Assembly (NCBI RefSeq): GCF_047263945.1
Contig: NZ_JBLAVB010000003.1
Location: forward strand, 558,001-622,000
Reading direction: 5' to 3'
DNA from: Rhodospirillum sp047263945
GTDB taxonomy: Bacteria; Pseudomonadota; Alphaproteobacteria; Rhodospirillales; Rhodospirillaceae
DNA: 64,000 nucleotides
Notes under the pieces: generated by a model
Databases searched by the model: none
Told to the model about the DNA's origin: nothing
What the model saw: the letters and a program-made list of their open reading frames with translations, nothing else
Part shown: one piece after another, positions 33,802-42,337 of the stretch
Layout: every line of letters begins with the position of its first letter
How positions within the stretch are numbered: the stretch's first letter is position 1
Translations under genes and position numbers: made by a program

Positions 33802-34500
33802 CTATTGTCCGGCGGCGCCGAGGTGCCCTCGGGAGGCACGGCGTTCCAGAACATGAATGACCGCCATGGATAGCAGGGTCAGGACCAGATAGAGCACCGC
33901 TGCGGCCATCAGGAAGGTGAAGTAGTCCCGTGTTGATCGCCCCGCCGTATTGGCCGCGCGCATCAACTCGTCCAGGCCAATGACTGAAACCAGGGCCGTG
34001 TCCTTCAAGGTGACAAGGAACAGGTTGCCCAGGCCGGGCAGGGCCACCCGCCAGACTTGGGGAAGAATAATCCGCCGATAGGTCATGAAAGGCGTCATGC
34101 CAAAGGCCTTTGCAGCCTCCACATGACCCTTGGGAATGGACAGGACGGCGCCCCGGAAAACTTCCGATGAATAGGCACCGAAGATCATGCCCAGGGCGAT
34201 CACCCCACCCAGGAAAGGGCTGATCTCCACGTAGCTGTCGATGCCGAGCAGGTCGTTGACGACATGGCGGAGCAGGGTTTCCGCGCCGTAATAGAGGATC
34301 AGCACGACCAGCAGCTCCGGCAGACCCCGGAACAGGTCGGTGTAGCCGTTGCCGATGGCCCGGGCGAGCCTGCTGCGCGACAGCTTCAAGGCCGCGCCGA
34401 TCAGGCCGAGGACCAGCCCCAGCGCCACAGCACCAACGGCCAGACGCAGGGTCATGCCTGCCCCCAGGATCAGAAGATCGCCATAGCCCTGAAAATCCAT
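33802..34500 (-). CDS. Polar amino-acid ABC transporter permease (HisQ-like)
   Basis: A 232-residue permease with the opening MDFQGYGDLLILGAGMTLRL typical of HisQ/OccQ and an EAA loop (GHVEAAKAFGMTPFMTYRRI). It forms the membrane channel with the HisM-like partner. A strong hairpin separates it from the upstream binding-protein gene. Confidence 0.9.
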   Translation of the reverse strand: MDFQGYGDLLILGAGMTLRLAVGAVALGLVLGLIGAALKLSRSRLARAIGNGYTDLFRGLPELLVVLILYYGAETLLRHVVNDLLGIDSYVEISPFLGGVIALGMIFGAYSSEVFRGAVLSIPKGHVEAAKAFGMTPFMTYRRIILPQVWRVALPGLGNLFLVTLKDTALVSVIGLDELMRAANTAGRSTRDYFTFLMAAAVLYLVLTLLSMAVIHVLERRASRGHLGAAGQ

Positions 34501-34567
34501 GCCCGGTCCTTCATGGAGGAAAAAAGAATGGACCCTTTTGGACCCGCGTCATTTCCGTATATTTGGG

Positions 34568-34619
34568 CCCCCTCCCCGCCGTCAGTCCCGCGAAAGCAGG
34601 GCTGACGGTGGGGAGGGGG
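34568..34619 (-). terminator. Hairpin between binding-protein and permease genes
   Basis: An 18-bp stem (34568-34585 with 34602-34619, one wobble pair) with a 16-base loop, located just after the binding-protein stop on the minus strand. Like the aapJ-aapQ hairpin it may protect the binding-protein mRNA or attenuate read-through to the permeases. Confidence 0.75.
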
Positions 34620-34627
34620 AGGGTCCC

Positions 34628-35392
34628 TTAATTCAGCAGGCTGAAGGGGAAGTACTTCTCGTTGATCTTGGCGTAGGTGCCATTGTCGATGATCGCTTTC
34701 AAGGCGACGTTGAACTTGTCACGCAGGGCTTCGTCCCCCTTGCGGAAGGCGATGCCGACCACATCGTCGTCAATGACGGAATTGCCCTTCAACTCGTAGT
34801 TCTTTCCGGCGTCGCTTTTCAGCCAGTCATAGGTGGGGTAGGTGTCGTTGAGCAGCAAATCCACACGGCCCGCGTCGAGATCGAGATAGGCTTCCTCGGC
34901 GGTGTCGTAGAGCTTCAGGGTCACGGTGTCGCCCAGGTTCTCCTCAATCCACTGGTCCGACACGGTGGCCCGTTGGGCACCCAGGGTCAGCCCCTTCAAG
35001 CCTTCCTTTGAGATGTCGAAGCTCTTGTCCTTGGGGCCGACGAAGTGGAACTGATTGTTGTAGTACGGATCGGAGAAGAGGACGCTTTCCTCACGCTCCG
35101 GCGTGATCGACATCGAGGCGATGATGGCGTCGTACTTCTTGGCCAGAAGGGCGGGAATGATGCCGTCCCAATCCTGGGTGACGATCTCGCATTCTGCCTT
35201 CATTTCCTCGCAGAGGGCATTGGCGATGTCCACATCGAAGCCCTGGGGCACGCCATCGGCATCGATGAAATTGAACGGAGGGAAGGCGCCTTCCGTGGCG
35301 ATCTTGATGCTTTCGGCCTGGGCGGCCTGAGCGCCGAAGGCAATGCCAACGGCGGCGATCAAGGCGGTGGCGGTCTTTTTCATGGTCAGCAT
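34628..35392 (-). CDS. Polar amino-acid ABC transporter binding protein (ArgT/HisJ-like)
   Basis: About 254 residues after choosing ATG 35392 (AGAGG upstream): signal peptide ending near AQAAQAES, then an SBP_bac_3 fold with IATEGAFPPFNFIDADG and GFDVDIANALCEEM, which bind the amino-acid alpha groups. LAO/ArgT-type proteins bind lysine, arginine, ornithine or histidine. Highest expression in the operon is expected from the hairpin downstream. Confidence 0.9.
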   Translation of the reverse strand: MLTMKKTATALIAAVGIAFGAQAAQAESIKIATEGAFPPFNFIDADGVPQGFDVDIANALCEEMKAECEIVTQDWDGIIPALLAKKYDAIIASMSITPEREESVLFSDPYYNNQFHFVGPKDKSFDISKEGLKGLTLGAQRATVSDQWIEENLGDTVTLKLYDTAEEAYLDLDAGRVDLLLNDTYPTYDWLKSDAGKNYELKGNSVIDDDVVGIAFRKGDEALRDKFNVALKAIIDNGTYAKINEKYFPFSLLN

Positions 35393-35475
35393 GGTTGGCC
35401 TCTTTTCCTCTAATGAATGGATGGGATCCGGTGGATTTGGGGAAAGGCCCGCGGCACCTCCCCCCGGGAAAAGGA

Positions 35476-36252
35476 TCAAGACAGGTGGTGGGCCAGGAAC
35501 TGGCGGACGCGTTCCGTCTTGGGCTGCGAGAATATCTGGGCGGGGGGACCCTGTTCCTCAATGTGTCCCTGGTGCAAAAAAATCACTTCACTGGATACGT
35601 CCCGGGCAAAATTCATCTCGTGGGTGACCACCAGCATGGTCCGACCTTCCTCGGCCAGGGCGCGCATGACGGACAGCACCTCGGACACCAGTTCCGGATC
35701 CAGCGCACTGGTCGGTTCATCGAACAGGATCACCTCGGGTTCCATGCAGAGCGCCCGGGCGATGGCCGCGCGCTGCTGCTGACCGCCGGACAGGTGGGCG
35801 GGGTAAAAATCCCGTTTGGCGGCGATTCCGACCTTGTCGAGCAGGGCCAATGCCCGGTCCCGGACTTCGGCCTTGGGTTGCTTCTTTACCTGGACGGGGG
35901 CCTCCATGACGTTCTGGAGGATCGTCAGATGGGGCCAGAGATTGAAGTTCTGGAAGACGAAGCCCATCCGCGCCCGGAAGGCGGCCAGTTGCCTGGCATC
36001 GGTCGCGACAAGGCCGATCCCCCGCTCGGGCTTCAGGTGCAATTCTTCTCCCCGCAGGCGAACGGAGCCCTTGTCCGGGTTTTCCAACAGGTTCAGGCAG
36101 CGCAGGAAGGTGCTTTTGCCGGAGCCGGAGGAGCCGAGGATGGAGATCACATCCCCGTCCCGAGCGGTGAGGGAAATGCCCTTGAGCACCTCCAGCTGTC
36201 CAAAAGTCTTGTGGATTCCCTGGACATCCAGGGCCACCGCTTCATTCCCCAT
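35476..36252 (-). CDS. Polar amino-acid ABC transporter ATPase (HisP/GlnQ-like)
   Basis: A 258-residue ATPase with Walker A GSSGSGKST, the ABC signature LSGGQQQR, Walker B VILFDEPTSALDP and the switch His in VVTHEM. The insertion after GEELHL (residues around 60-75) is typical of the HisP subgroup for basic amino acids. ATG 36252 is preferred over the longer frame. It heads the leftward operon; the promoter must lie in 36253-36520. Confidence 0.92.
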   Translation of the reverse strand: MGNEAVALDVQGIHKTFGQLEVLKGISLTARDGDVISILGSSGSGKSTFLRCLNLLENPDKGSVRLRGEELHLKPERGIGLVATDARQLAAFRARMGFVFQNFNLWPHLTILQNVMEAPVQVKKQPKAEVRDRALALLDKVGIAAKRDFYPAHLSGGQQQRAAIARALCMEPEVILFDEPTSALDPELVSEVLSVMRALAEEGRTMLVVTHEMNFARDVSSEVIFLHQGHIEEQGPPAQIFSQPKTERVRQFLAHHLS

Positions 36253-36520
36253 GCGCGACCTACTCCCCAGCGGTTGCATGCATACTGTATCCGGGTTCAA
36301 GCCTAGATCAAACTGCGGGAAATCGGAATCGATTTCTTACGGATACTTTTGTTTGGAATCAATAACTTGAGGATAGGGCCAGATCTTCTTTCATCCGTGC
36401 CTTAGGCAGGCGCGCCGTCGGGGCCGGAGAATCGGTTGTCCGTCACGCACACTTTTAGATTAAATTTTTCCGTATATAAGCGTAAAAATGTATATTACAT
36501 CTATAAACATTAAACATATG

Positions 36521-36529
36521 TGGTATAAT
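36521..36529 (+). promoter_or_regulatory. Extended -10 promoter of the MACPF-like gene
   Basis: TGGTATAAT is a perfect extended -10 element (TGn plus TATAAT) in a strongly AT-rich stretch (36440-36545). No good -35 sits at 17 bases, as is common with extended -10 promoters. It is 43 bases upstream of the chosen start codon. Confidence 0.55.
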
Positions 36530-36572
36530 GTCAATTGTATAAGTGATGGTAAGCAACCAAATGGAGAGTGAG

Positions 36573-38144
36573 ATGGCGTTTGATGAGAATGCAGCGGGAC
36601 ATATCTTGAAAAGCTATAAGTGCTTGGTTGGAGAGCTCATCCCTAACCAGGCCGTCACTTTCTCAGACCAGCCCAGTACCACCGGTGCACAAGGTAGCCA
36701 ATGCATCATGGATTACTGGGAAGGGTATGAGGCAATGTCTAAAATTGAGACATTCGGAGCCTCTCTGGACATCGGCATCAAAGGTGTCCTGGGCCTTGAT
36801 GTCGGGTATCAGGAAACGGTTGCGCAAAAAACCACCAATCACAGCGTTGTTTTGTACATCGACAGCAGGGTGAAACGGTTCGTGACCGAGGGGGGGGCGG
36901 TAAAATGGCGTGATGACACCGTTCGCCCGACCCCGGGAGACCTGAACAGTTACATCAGATTCTATACGAAATATGGTGATCGCTTCGTCTCCTCCGTGAC
37001 CACGGGCGCCCGCTATGCCCTGGCTCTGGTCTACTTCGCGACAACCCATGACGAGGCTCAGGAAGTAAAAGCAAATCTAGGATTGTCAGCCAACATCAAG
37101 GGAATTCCCGTCACCACTGAAATAAGAAACGATCTCGCCAAAGGTATGGAAAAAATTAACGTGGCCTGTCAGTTGCGTGTTGTGGCCGACGGCTTGGCTG
37201 ATTTTAAAGGGGGGGTGCCTTCGGTGGATGATCCTCCTACCCGTCATATCGATTTTGCGATGGGCATCTTGACCCAAGAGCTGCCGAAACCGGCCGTCGT
37301 GGATCTGAAATTGACCAGTTACAATGTCGTGCCCGACGACGAACAGGTGTTCTATCAGGTGGATCAGAATATCGATCGTTTCGAGAAGGTGCGTGATGAT
37401 GCGTTCCAGATCCGCGCGCTCTACAAACACGTAAAATGGATAAGTCTGATTTATCGCTACTTCGGCAATGCGCCCGACCCGAAACTGGATACCGTCGGCA
37501 AGGAAGCCGAATTGGATATGAAAGCGCTGAGGGGGGCTCTCCTCTCATATGAGGAGAGCCCGGCGAGAAAGTTGGGTGACCTGCCCGAGCTTAAGTCACT
37601 CCGGCATGGGGTGCCTGAATTGAATGTTCAGGATTGGGAGAGCCCGCTCTATGGCACCGATGATGGAAGAAAAAAATACGACCTTATGAGCGGTCCTGAT
37701 TGGAAGGTGAACCCTTGGCGTATCGCTACGGTCCGCATCTCCCGTTGGGCGGACTACGTCGGTGACATCGAGATCAAGTATGAGCGCCTCTATTTGACCA
37801 ATGTCGGCTTGATCCAGGGCTACCTTTCCGCATCGGAAATAGGGTGGTTCAGCCTGCGGAACCGAGGGGATGACGACGGTTTTTTCCTGGGTCCCGCAGT
37901 CACGCCGAGCAGTGACGCTTACGTCAAATTCATGAAACTCAGATGCGGCGCGGGACTAGACTATATCGCCTTCAAGTTCAGCGACAATATTGAAGCGAGC
38001 GGTGGTGGCGATGGCGGTGGGGAGGTTCACCTTGAAGAGCAAAGGACCTGCGTCACCGGTTTCAGGAGCAGTACCGAACCCTATGCGGCCCTGTTCGGTT
38101 TGAAGATTTTGGGAAAAACGTTCCTCCCGACCCATTGGGTATAA
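36573..38144 (+). CDS. Putative MACPF-like pore-forming protein with jacalin-like C-terminal domain
   Basis: A 523-residue orphan protein without signal peptide. The N-terminal region (about 1-240) has a segment KYGDRFVSSVTTGARYALAL that follows the MACPF signature spacing Y-G-x-x-F-(6)-G-G, with GA for GG and DR for T/S-H; strands before and after resemble the perforin core. The C-terminal region (about 380-515) has jacalin-lectin features: IATVRISRWADYVGDIEIKYE and LRCGAGLDYIAFKFSD, then a GGGDGGG loop. It may be a lectin-targeted cytolysin-type protein or a related non-lytic one. Start ATG 36573 has GGAGAG six bases upstream. Base composition is more AT-rich than its neighbours, suggesting transfer. 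Homology is judged by eye, so moderately sure. Confidence 0.6.
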   Translation: MAFDENAAGHILKSYKCLVGELIPNQAVTFSDQPSTTGAQGSQCIMDYWEGYEAMSKIETFGASLDIGIKGVLGLDVGYQETVAQKTTNHSVVLYIDSRVKRFVTEGGAVKWRDDTVRPTPGDLNSYIRFYTKYGDRFVSSVTTGARYALALVYFATTHDEAQEVKANLGLSANIKGIPVTTEIRNDLAKGMEKINVACQLRVVADGLADFKGGVPSVDDPPTRHIDFAMGILTQELPKPAVVDLKLTSYNVVPDDEQVFYQVDQNIDRFEKVRDDAFQIRALYKHVKWISLIYRYFGNAPDPKLDTVGKEAELDMKALRGALLSYEESPARKLGDLPELKSLRHGVPELNVQDWESPLYGTDDGRKKYDLMSGPDWKVNPWRIATVRISRWADYVGDIEIKYERLYLTNVGLIQGYLSASEIGWFSLRNRGDDDGFFLGPAVTPSSDAYVKFMKLRCGAGLDYIAFKFSDNIEASGGGDGGGEVHLEEQRTCVTGFRSSTEPYAALFGLKILGKTFLPTHWV

Positions 38145-38267
38145 TGACACCGGATTTGGAGTCCGTCGGGAAAATCGGGCATCGGTTTTCCCGATAAGAC
38201 AAGCACCGTCAAAAGGACCAGACCTCTGCCAGCCTTGTGCCGACGCTGCGGTATGGGATCTTGTCCC

Positions 38268-38305
38268 GGGGGAACAACGCCTTATCTCTTAGGCGTTGTT
38301 CCCCC
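38268..38305 (+). terminator. 15-bp-stem hairpin after the MACPF-like gene
   Basis: GGGGGAACAACGCCT (38268-38282) pairs perfectly with 38291-38305 around an eight-base loop. It lies 124 bases past the stop of the MACPF-like gene and just before the next start. A long T-run is lacking, so it may be a terminator or a 5' structure on the aldolase mRNA. Confidence 0.6.
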
Positions 38306-38326
38306 TTAAGGATATGCGTGTTTCCC

Positions 38327-39370
38327 ATGGTCAATCTCTGTAGCGACAACGTTTCCGGTGCCCTTCCTCAGGTGGTCGAGGCCCTTGCGGCCGCAGCGAG
38401 CGGTCCGGCCATGCCCTATGGGGCCGACCCTTGGACCGAAAAGCTGGAAGCCCGGCTGGCGGAGGTGTTCGAGCGAGAGGTGGCGGTGCTGCCCGTCGCC
38501 TCGGGCACGGCAGCCAATGTCCTGTCCCTGGCCGGGTTGACACCCCCTTGGGGGGCGGTCTACTGCCACCTGGACGGCCATGTGAACGTCGATGAATGCG
38601 GTGCCTTCGAATTCTTCTCCGGCGGCGCCAAGCTGATTGACCTGCCGGGGTCCGAAGGGCGGATCGATCTCTCGGCCTTGGAGCAGGCGGTTGTCCAGGC
38701 GGGAGGGCATGACGTTCATGTGGCCCAACCAGCGGCGGTCAGCATCACCAATGTGACCGAGGCGGGGACCCTTTATACCCCGGCCCAGGTTGCTGAGGTG
38801 GCGGAAGTCTGCAAGCGCCATCATCTGGCCTTGCATATGGACGGAGCGCGCTTTGCCAACGCCGTCGCCGCCTTGGGCTGCTCCCCGGCGGAGCTCACCT
38901 GGAAGGCGGGGGTGGAGGTGCTCTCATTGGGGGGAACGAAGGGGGGATGTCTCGCCGCGGAGGCGGTGGTGCTCTTCGATCCGGCGAAAAAGCGCGAGAT
39001 GGAATTCCGCCGCAAGAAGGGCGGTCACCTTTTTTCCAAGATGCGATTCCTGTCGGCTCAATTCGTGGGTTGGCTGGAGGGGGATCTCTGGTTGACGGCT
39101 GCGGCCCATGGAAATGCCATGGCCGCACGTTTGGGTGCCGGGTTGGATGGAAACGCGGGCGTTCGGTTGCTACGACCGGTGGAGGCCAATATGGCCTTTG
39201 TCGAACTGCCCGAAGCCCTGCGCGAGGGATTGCGGGAGCGGGGGCATGCCTTTTATCCGGCTGGGCCGGAGTCAGATACGGTGCGTCTGGTCGCTTCTTT
39301 CGAGACGACAGAGGTTGAGGTGGAGGCCTTCCTGAGGGATGCACGAGAGTTGTCGATGGAGACTCTGTGA
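38327..39370 (+). CDS. Low-specificity L-threonine aldolase-family PLP enzyme
   Basis: A 347-residue beta-eliminating-lyase fold enzyme that probably cleaves L-threonine/allo-threonine to glycine and acetaldehyde. Seen: NLCSDNVSG at the start, SGTAANVLSL, LHMDGARFANAVAAL with the PLP-binding Asp, and SLGGTKGG with the Schiff-base lysine. ATG 38327 matches the family N-terminus; the longer frame upstream includes the hairpin and is not used. AAGGA lies upstream. Confidence 0.85.
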   Translation: MVNLCSDNVSGALPQVVEALAAAASGPAMPYGADPWTEKLEARLAEVFEREVAVLPVASGTAANVLSLAGLTPPWGAVYCHLDGHVNVDECGAFEFFSGGAKLIDLPGSEGRIDLSALEQAVVQAGGHDVHVAQPAAVSITNVTEAGTLYTPAQVAEVAEVCKRHHLALHMDGARFANAVAALGCSPAELTWKAGVEVLSLGGTKGGCLAAEAVVLFDPAKKREMEFRRKKGGHLFSKMRFLSAQFVGWLEGDLWLTAAAHGNAMAARLGAGLDGNAGVRLLRPVEANMAFVELPEALREGLRERGHAFYPAGPESDTVRLVASFETTEVEVEAFLRDARELSMETL

Positions 39371-39406
39371 TCTTGCGCAATGGAGAGGCGGGGGAGGGGC
39401 GGGGTT

Positions 39407-40249
39407 TTATCCCCCACCCGGTCCACCGCCATAGCTGGACAGTAGCGAGCCCACAATCAGGTACCAGCCATCGACCAACACGAAAAAGATCAGCTTGAAC
39501 GGCATGGCCAGCATCATAGGGGGCAGCATCATCATACCCATGGACATCAGGACCGAGGCGATGACCATGTCGATGACCACGAAGGGCAGGAAGATCAGGA
39601 AGCCGATTTCGAAGGCCCGCCTTAACTCGCTGATCATGAAGGCCGGGATCAGGGCCTGAATGGACACCTCCGAGGGGTCGCTCACCGTTTCTTTGTTGAA
39701 GGACATGAACAGGTCCAAATCTTTGGCCCGCACATGGGCCAGCATGAAGACCCGAAAGGGTTCAACGATAAGGGGAAAGGCTTCCTCTTCGGTAATATCT
39801 TCGGCGATGAGAGGGGCCAGTCCATTGTCCCAGGCCTGCTCGAAGGTGGGGGCCATGATGAAGAAGGTAATGAACAGGGCCAAGCTGGTGATGACCATGT
39901 TTGGAGGTGCGGTTTGGGTCGCCAGGGCATGGCGCAGGATGGACAGTACCACCACAACCCGCGTGAAACTGGTGACCATGATCAGCAGTCCGGGCGCGAG
40001 GCTGAGGACCGTCAGCAAACCCACGAGCTGAATAATGCGCGAGGTGGTGGAGCCATCCCCACCTGCGTCGCCTCCCAGGTTCAGGTTCAGGGATTGGGCC
40101 AGCGCGGGGTTAGCACCCCAGATGGCTATGACCAATCCGACACAGATCGCGAGTGCCATGGCCCCCATGAGCCAAAGGGTCTTGCGACCCGGCGCGCCCG
40201 GGACGCGACCCTGAAAAGCGGTGGACTTACGCGCGGTGGGCCTGCTCAT
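39407..40249 (-). CDS. fliP: Flagellar export apparatus protein FliP
   Basis: A core component of the type III export gate of the flagellum. The 280-residue product has an N-terminal hydrophobic signal-like segment (about 28-52, as in other FliP proteins), then the FliP/SpaP spans with FTRVVVVLSILRHALATQTAPPN and a C-terminal GMMMLPPMMLAMPFKLIFFVLVDGW segment. It overlaps fliO by four bases (ATGA), so the two are translationally coupled. Length is extended by a basic N-terminus. Confidence 0.95.
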   Translation of the reverse strand: MSRPTARKSTAFQGRVPGAPGRKTLWLMGAMALAICVGLVIAIWGANPALAQSLNLNLGGDAGGDGSTTSRIIQLVGLLTVLSLAPGLLIMVTSFTRVVVVLSILRHALATQTAPPNMVITSLALFITFFIMAPTFEQAWDNGLAPLIAEDITEEEAFPLIVEPFRVFMLAHVRAKDLDLFMSFNKETVSDPSEVSIQALIPAFMISELRRAFEIGFLIFLPFVVIDMVIASVLMSMGMMMLPPMMLAMPFKLIFFVLVDGWYLIVGSLLSSYGGGPGGG

Positions 40250-40650
40250 GGGCGGGGCTCTCCATCCAAGCTGACGTTGGAGTCGGCTGTCGCTCCGGGG
40301 GAGTCCGTTCCCGTCCCTGAAGCAGTGCGGTTGCCTTTCAGCATGCGGGCGAAGGCCGTGCCGGGTCCCCGTTCGGCATCGTCCTCCTCCCGGGCGGGGA
40401 GGCCGCTTTCAACCAGGAGATCGGTGCTGCCGCCCACCAGAAGCAGGTGTTCCACATTGTCCCTGCGGACCAGGACCAAGCGCCGTTTGGGGTCGACGGC
40501 GAGGGTTTCCAACACCTTGATCCGCTTGGCCGAGCGGTTGCGAACCATGCCGGGTGCGGCGAAGCGCTTCAGGACATAGGCGAGAGCGAACAGCAGCCCC
40601 AGTACGAAGACGAGGGCCAGCATGAAGCGAAGGTAATTGTCCATGTCCAT
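40246..40650 (-). CDS. fliO: Flagellar biosynthesis protein FliO
   Basis: A 134-residue single-span protein that stabilises FliP during assembly of the export gate. One membrane span (about 8-28, YLRFMLALVFVLGLLFALAY) is followed by a FliO-type cytoplasmic domain (RIKVLETLAVDPKRRLVLV, HLLLVGG) and a disordered tail. The start is set at ATG 40650; ATG 40644 is possible. Coupling to fliP supports the call despite weak sequence conservation in the family. Confidence 0.85.
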   Translation of the reverse strand: MDMDNYLRFMLALVFVLGLLFALAYVLKRFAAPGMVRNRSAKRIKVLETLAVDPKRRLVLVRRDNVEHLLLVGGSTDLLVESGLPAREEDDAERGPGTAFARMLKGNRTASGTGTDSPGATADSNVSLDGEPRP

Positions 40651-40762
40651 GGTGCGAGAACCGGTCGGTTTCCAAGGGAGCGCCGACGAGTCAGCGCTTG
40701 TGTGTTTCATTATTTGTACGGGCCCTGTCCCCACAAGGGACAGGAGTTGGGTCGTTTTAGCT

Positions 40763-40946
40763 CAACAAGTTGAGCATCGAGTGGACCGGAAGACCGGTGC
40801 GCACTTTTCCGCTCGATGCTCTAGAGTGAAACGGGATCAGCTTGAGTCAAGCTGGCCCCGTTTCACTCTCGTTCTATAAGTTTTAGAGTATCTTCGAGGC
40901 CAAGTTTGGTCGCGACGCGACCCAACTTGATCTCGGAATACTCTAG
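40763..40946. repeat. Chain of three palindromes linked by CTCTAG
   Basis: Three different palindromes are joined edge to edge: AGCATCGAG...CTCGATGCT (about 40773-40820), the 47-bp AGAGTGAAACGGG...CCCGTTTCACTCT (40823-40869), and family A copy 2 (40885-40944). The last supplies the TAG stop of the neighbouring leftward gene at 40943. Together they separate fliO from the upstream flagellar genes. Confidence 0.85.
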
Positions 40947-41344
40947 GACCCTTTCCCAGAAGGTGTGGGTGGGGGCTGCCAGACGTCGTCCAGGGCGTCA
41001 TAGGCCCGGGTGACCTGTGCGGCCTTGGTGGGGGGCGTATGGCCTGGAGCGCCCTCAGGGGGATCGAACAGCAGCGGTCCAAAGCGGTCGTGCAGGGCGG
41101 CCTCCAATTCGTCCAGCCCTGTGATAAGCGATTTCAAGCTCGGAATAAAGGGGCGTCCATCCTGCCGGGGCAGGTCCGTTACGGCCTTGCACAGGGCCGA
41201 GACTTTGCCCTCCAGGGCCGAGAGGTCGACGGCCCGCTCCTCTCCCACCAATCGTTTGGCGGTGGCGATCAGGCTATTGACCTTCTCCAGTTCAACGGAA
41301 ATGGCGCCGGTATTTTGGGAGGAGGACGCTGTCGGCGGGGTCAT
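40943..41344 (-). CDS. Conserved-context hypothetical protein in flagellar cluster
   Basis: A 133-residue soluble protein with a helical first half (VELEKVNSLIATAKRLVGEE) and proline-rich tail. No family is recognised. It overlaps the upstream fhlB-like gene by four bases (ATGA), so it is co-translated and probably flagellar, perhaps a chaperone-like or regulatory factor. Its TAG stop is provided by the edge of a family A palindrome, so the original C-terminus may have been changed. Confidence 0.65.
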   Translation of the reverse strand: MTPPTASSSQNTGAISVELEKVNSLIATAKRLVGEERAVDLSALEGKVSALCKAVTDLPRQDGRPFIPSLKSLITGLDELEAALHDRFGPLLFDPPEGAPGHTPPTKAAQVTRAYDALDDVWQPPPTPSGKGS

Positions 41345-41931
41345 GCAAGGGGCTCCTTATCGGAGAGACCTGTGGGGGAGGGGGCCGGTTCGGACTCGCC
41401 CGGGGCGGCGGCTTCGCCGTCCAGGGTCGGCAGCGGCATGGAGATCCGCGCGGCACCATGAAGGAGTGGCGGCGCCGTCGAAGACGCCATTGGAGAGGCG
41501 GCCATGGCGGCGGAGAAGGCATCAGCGCTGCTGCCTGAAAGCTCCGATCCCCCGTCCTCCGACGTTCCGGCGATCTGGCCATTGGCGCGGTAGACATAGG
41601 CGAGGATCTCTGCCACGGCGGCGAAGGCCTCTACGGGAATTTCGCTGTCGACATCGACGGCGGACAGAATTTGAACGAGATCGGCGTCCTCGCGCACTTT
41701 CACCCCATGGGAGAAAGCAAGCTCCAGGATCTGCTCGGCCACTGCGCCCCGTCCCGTAGCCAAAACTCTAGGGGCGGAGCCGGTGGAGGTGGGATCGTAG
41801 TCGAGCGCAACGGCGACGGTCTCGCCATCGTCACCGGTTTTGGTCGACCCTTTCGGGGACGACTTGGGATCTTCCAATCCGCTCCGAGTCCGCGTTCCAG
41901 GGACAGGGGGGCGGCTTTTTTTTTCGCTCAC
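41341..41931 (-). CDS. FlhB C-terminal-domain homologue (FhlB-like)
   Basis: A 196-residue protein whose middle (about 38-115) resembles the cytoplasmic domain of FlhB/EscU export switches: AVALDYDPTSTGSAPRVLATG, DADLVQILSAVDVDSEIPVEAFAAVAEILAYVYR. The autocleavage NPTH motif is absent, as in FhlB proteins that assist FlhB. The N- and C-terminal parts are low-complexity. A perfect CtrA box lies 50 bases upstream. It is coupled to the following hypothetical gene. Confidence 0.8.
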   Translation of the reverse strand: MSEKKSRPPVPGTRTRSGLEDPKSSPKGSTKTGDDGETVAVALDYDPTSTGSAPRVLATGRGAVAEQILELAFSHGVKVREDADLVQILSAVDVDSEIPVEAFAAVAEILAYVYRANGQIAGTSEDGGSELSGSSADAFSAAMAASPMASSTAPPLLHGAARISMPLPTLDGEAAAPGESEPAPSPTGLSDKEPLA

Positions 41932-41980
41932 CCGAATTTCTCCGATTGGATGGCTTCAAACCTAGACTCGCAAGCCCGAG

Positions 41981-41995
41981 TTAAGAAGGTGTTAA
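41981..41995. promoter_or_regulatory. CtrA box upstream of the fhlB-like gene
   Basis: TTAAGAAGGTGTTAA is an exact TTAA-N7-TTAA CtrA site, 50 bases upstream of the leftward start at 41931. CtrA activates flagellar genes in alphaproteobacteria, and its kinase CckA is encoded in this window. Confidence 0.75.
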
Positions 41996-42074
41996 TATCT
42001 AGACTCATATGGTTAGAGGATTGCGCGAAGCGGAAAACCGGTTGTCCGCTCCGCGTTCCCTGCGGCGGCCCCAG

Positions 42075-42248
42075 GGTACACGACAAGGGCCGACAGACCG
42101 GGCTAACGCCCCGTGCTTTTTGGAGGCGAAGCCTCCAAGCCTCCCCTTTTTCTATTCCTTTTCAAGGAATTGGGGTCCGGGGCCCGCTGGCCCCGGCGGG
42201 GGCTGGGGCAGCGCCCCAGGGTGGGAAAAGGCAGACTGTCGTGTACCG
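42075..42248. repeat. Family B mosaic repeat, about 174 bp
   Basis: Inverted ends GGTACACGAC (left) and GTCGTGTACC (right) enclose GGCCCGCTGGCCCCGG and GGGGCAGCGCCCC hairpins. Both ends are present, making this one of the clearest examples of the element's limits. Its inner sequence differs from other copies. Confidence 0.82.
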
Positions 42249-42266
42249 TGGCGCTTCCCACTTGTC

Positions 42267-42337
42267 CGATCTAACTATATGATTTAGATCACGTTTATGA
42301 AATCAGGTCGGGCAGACTTGATTTTATCGTGATCTAA
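42267..42337. repeat. Nested GATCTAA/TTAGATC inverted repeats upstream of flgB
   Basis: GATCTAA (about 42268-42274) can pair with TTAGATC (42284-42290), while TTAGATCACG (42284-42293) can alternatively pair with CGTGATCTAA (42328-42337). Mutually exclusive pairings in an AT-rich leader suggest an operator or a switch; function is not known. Confidence 0.5.
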
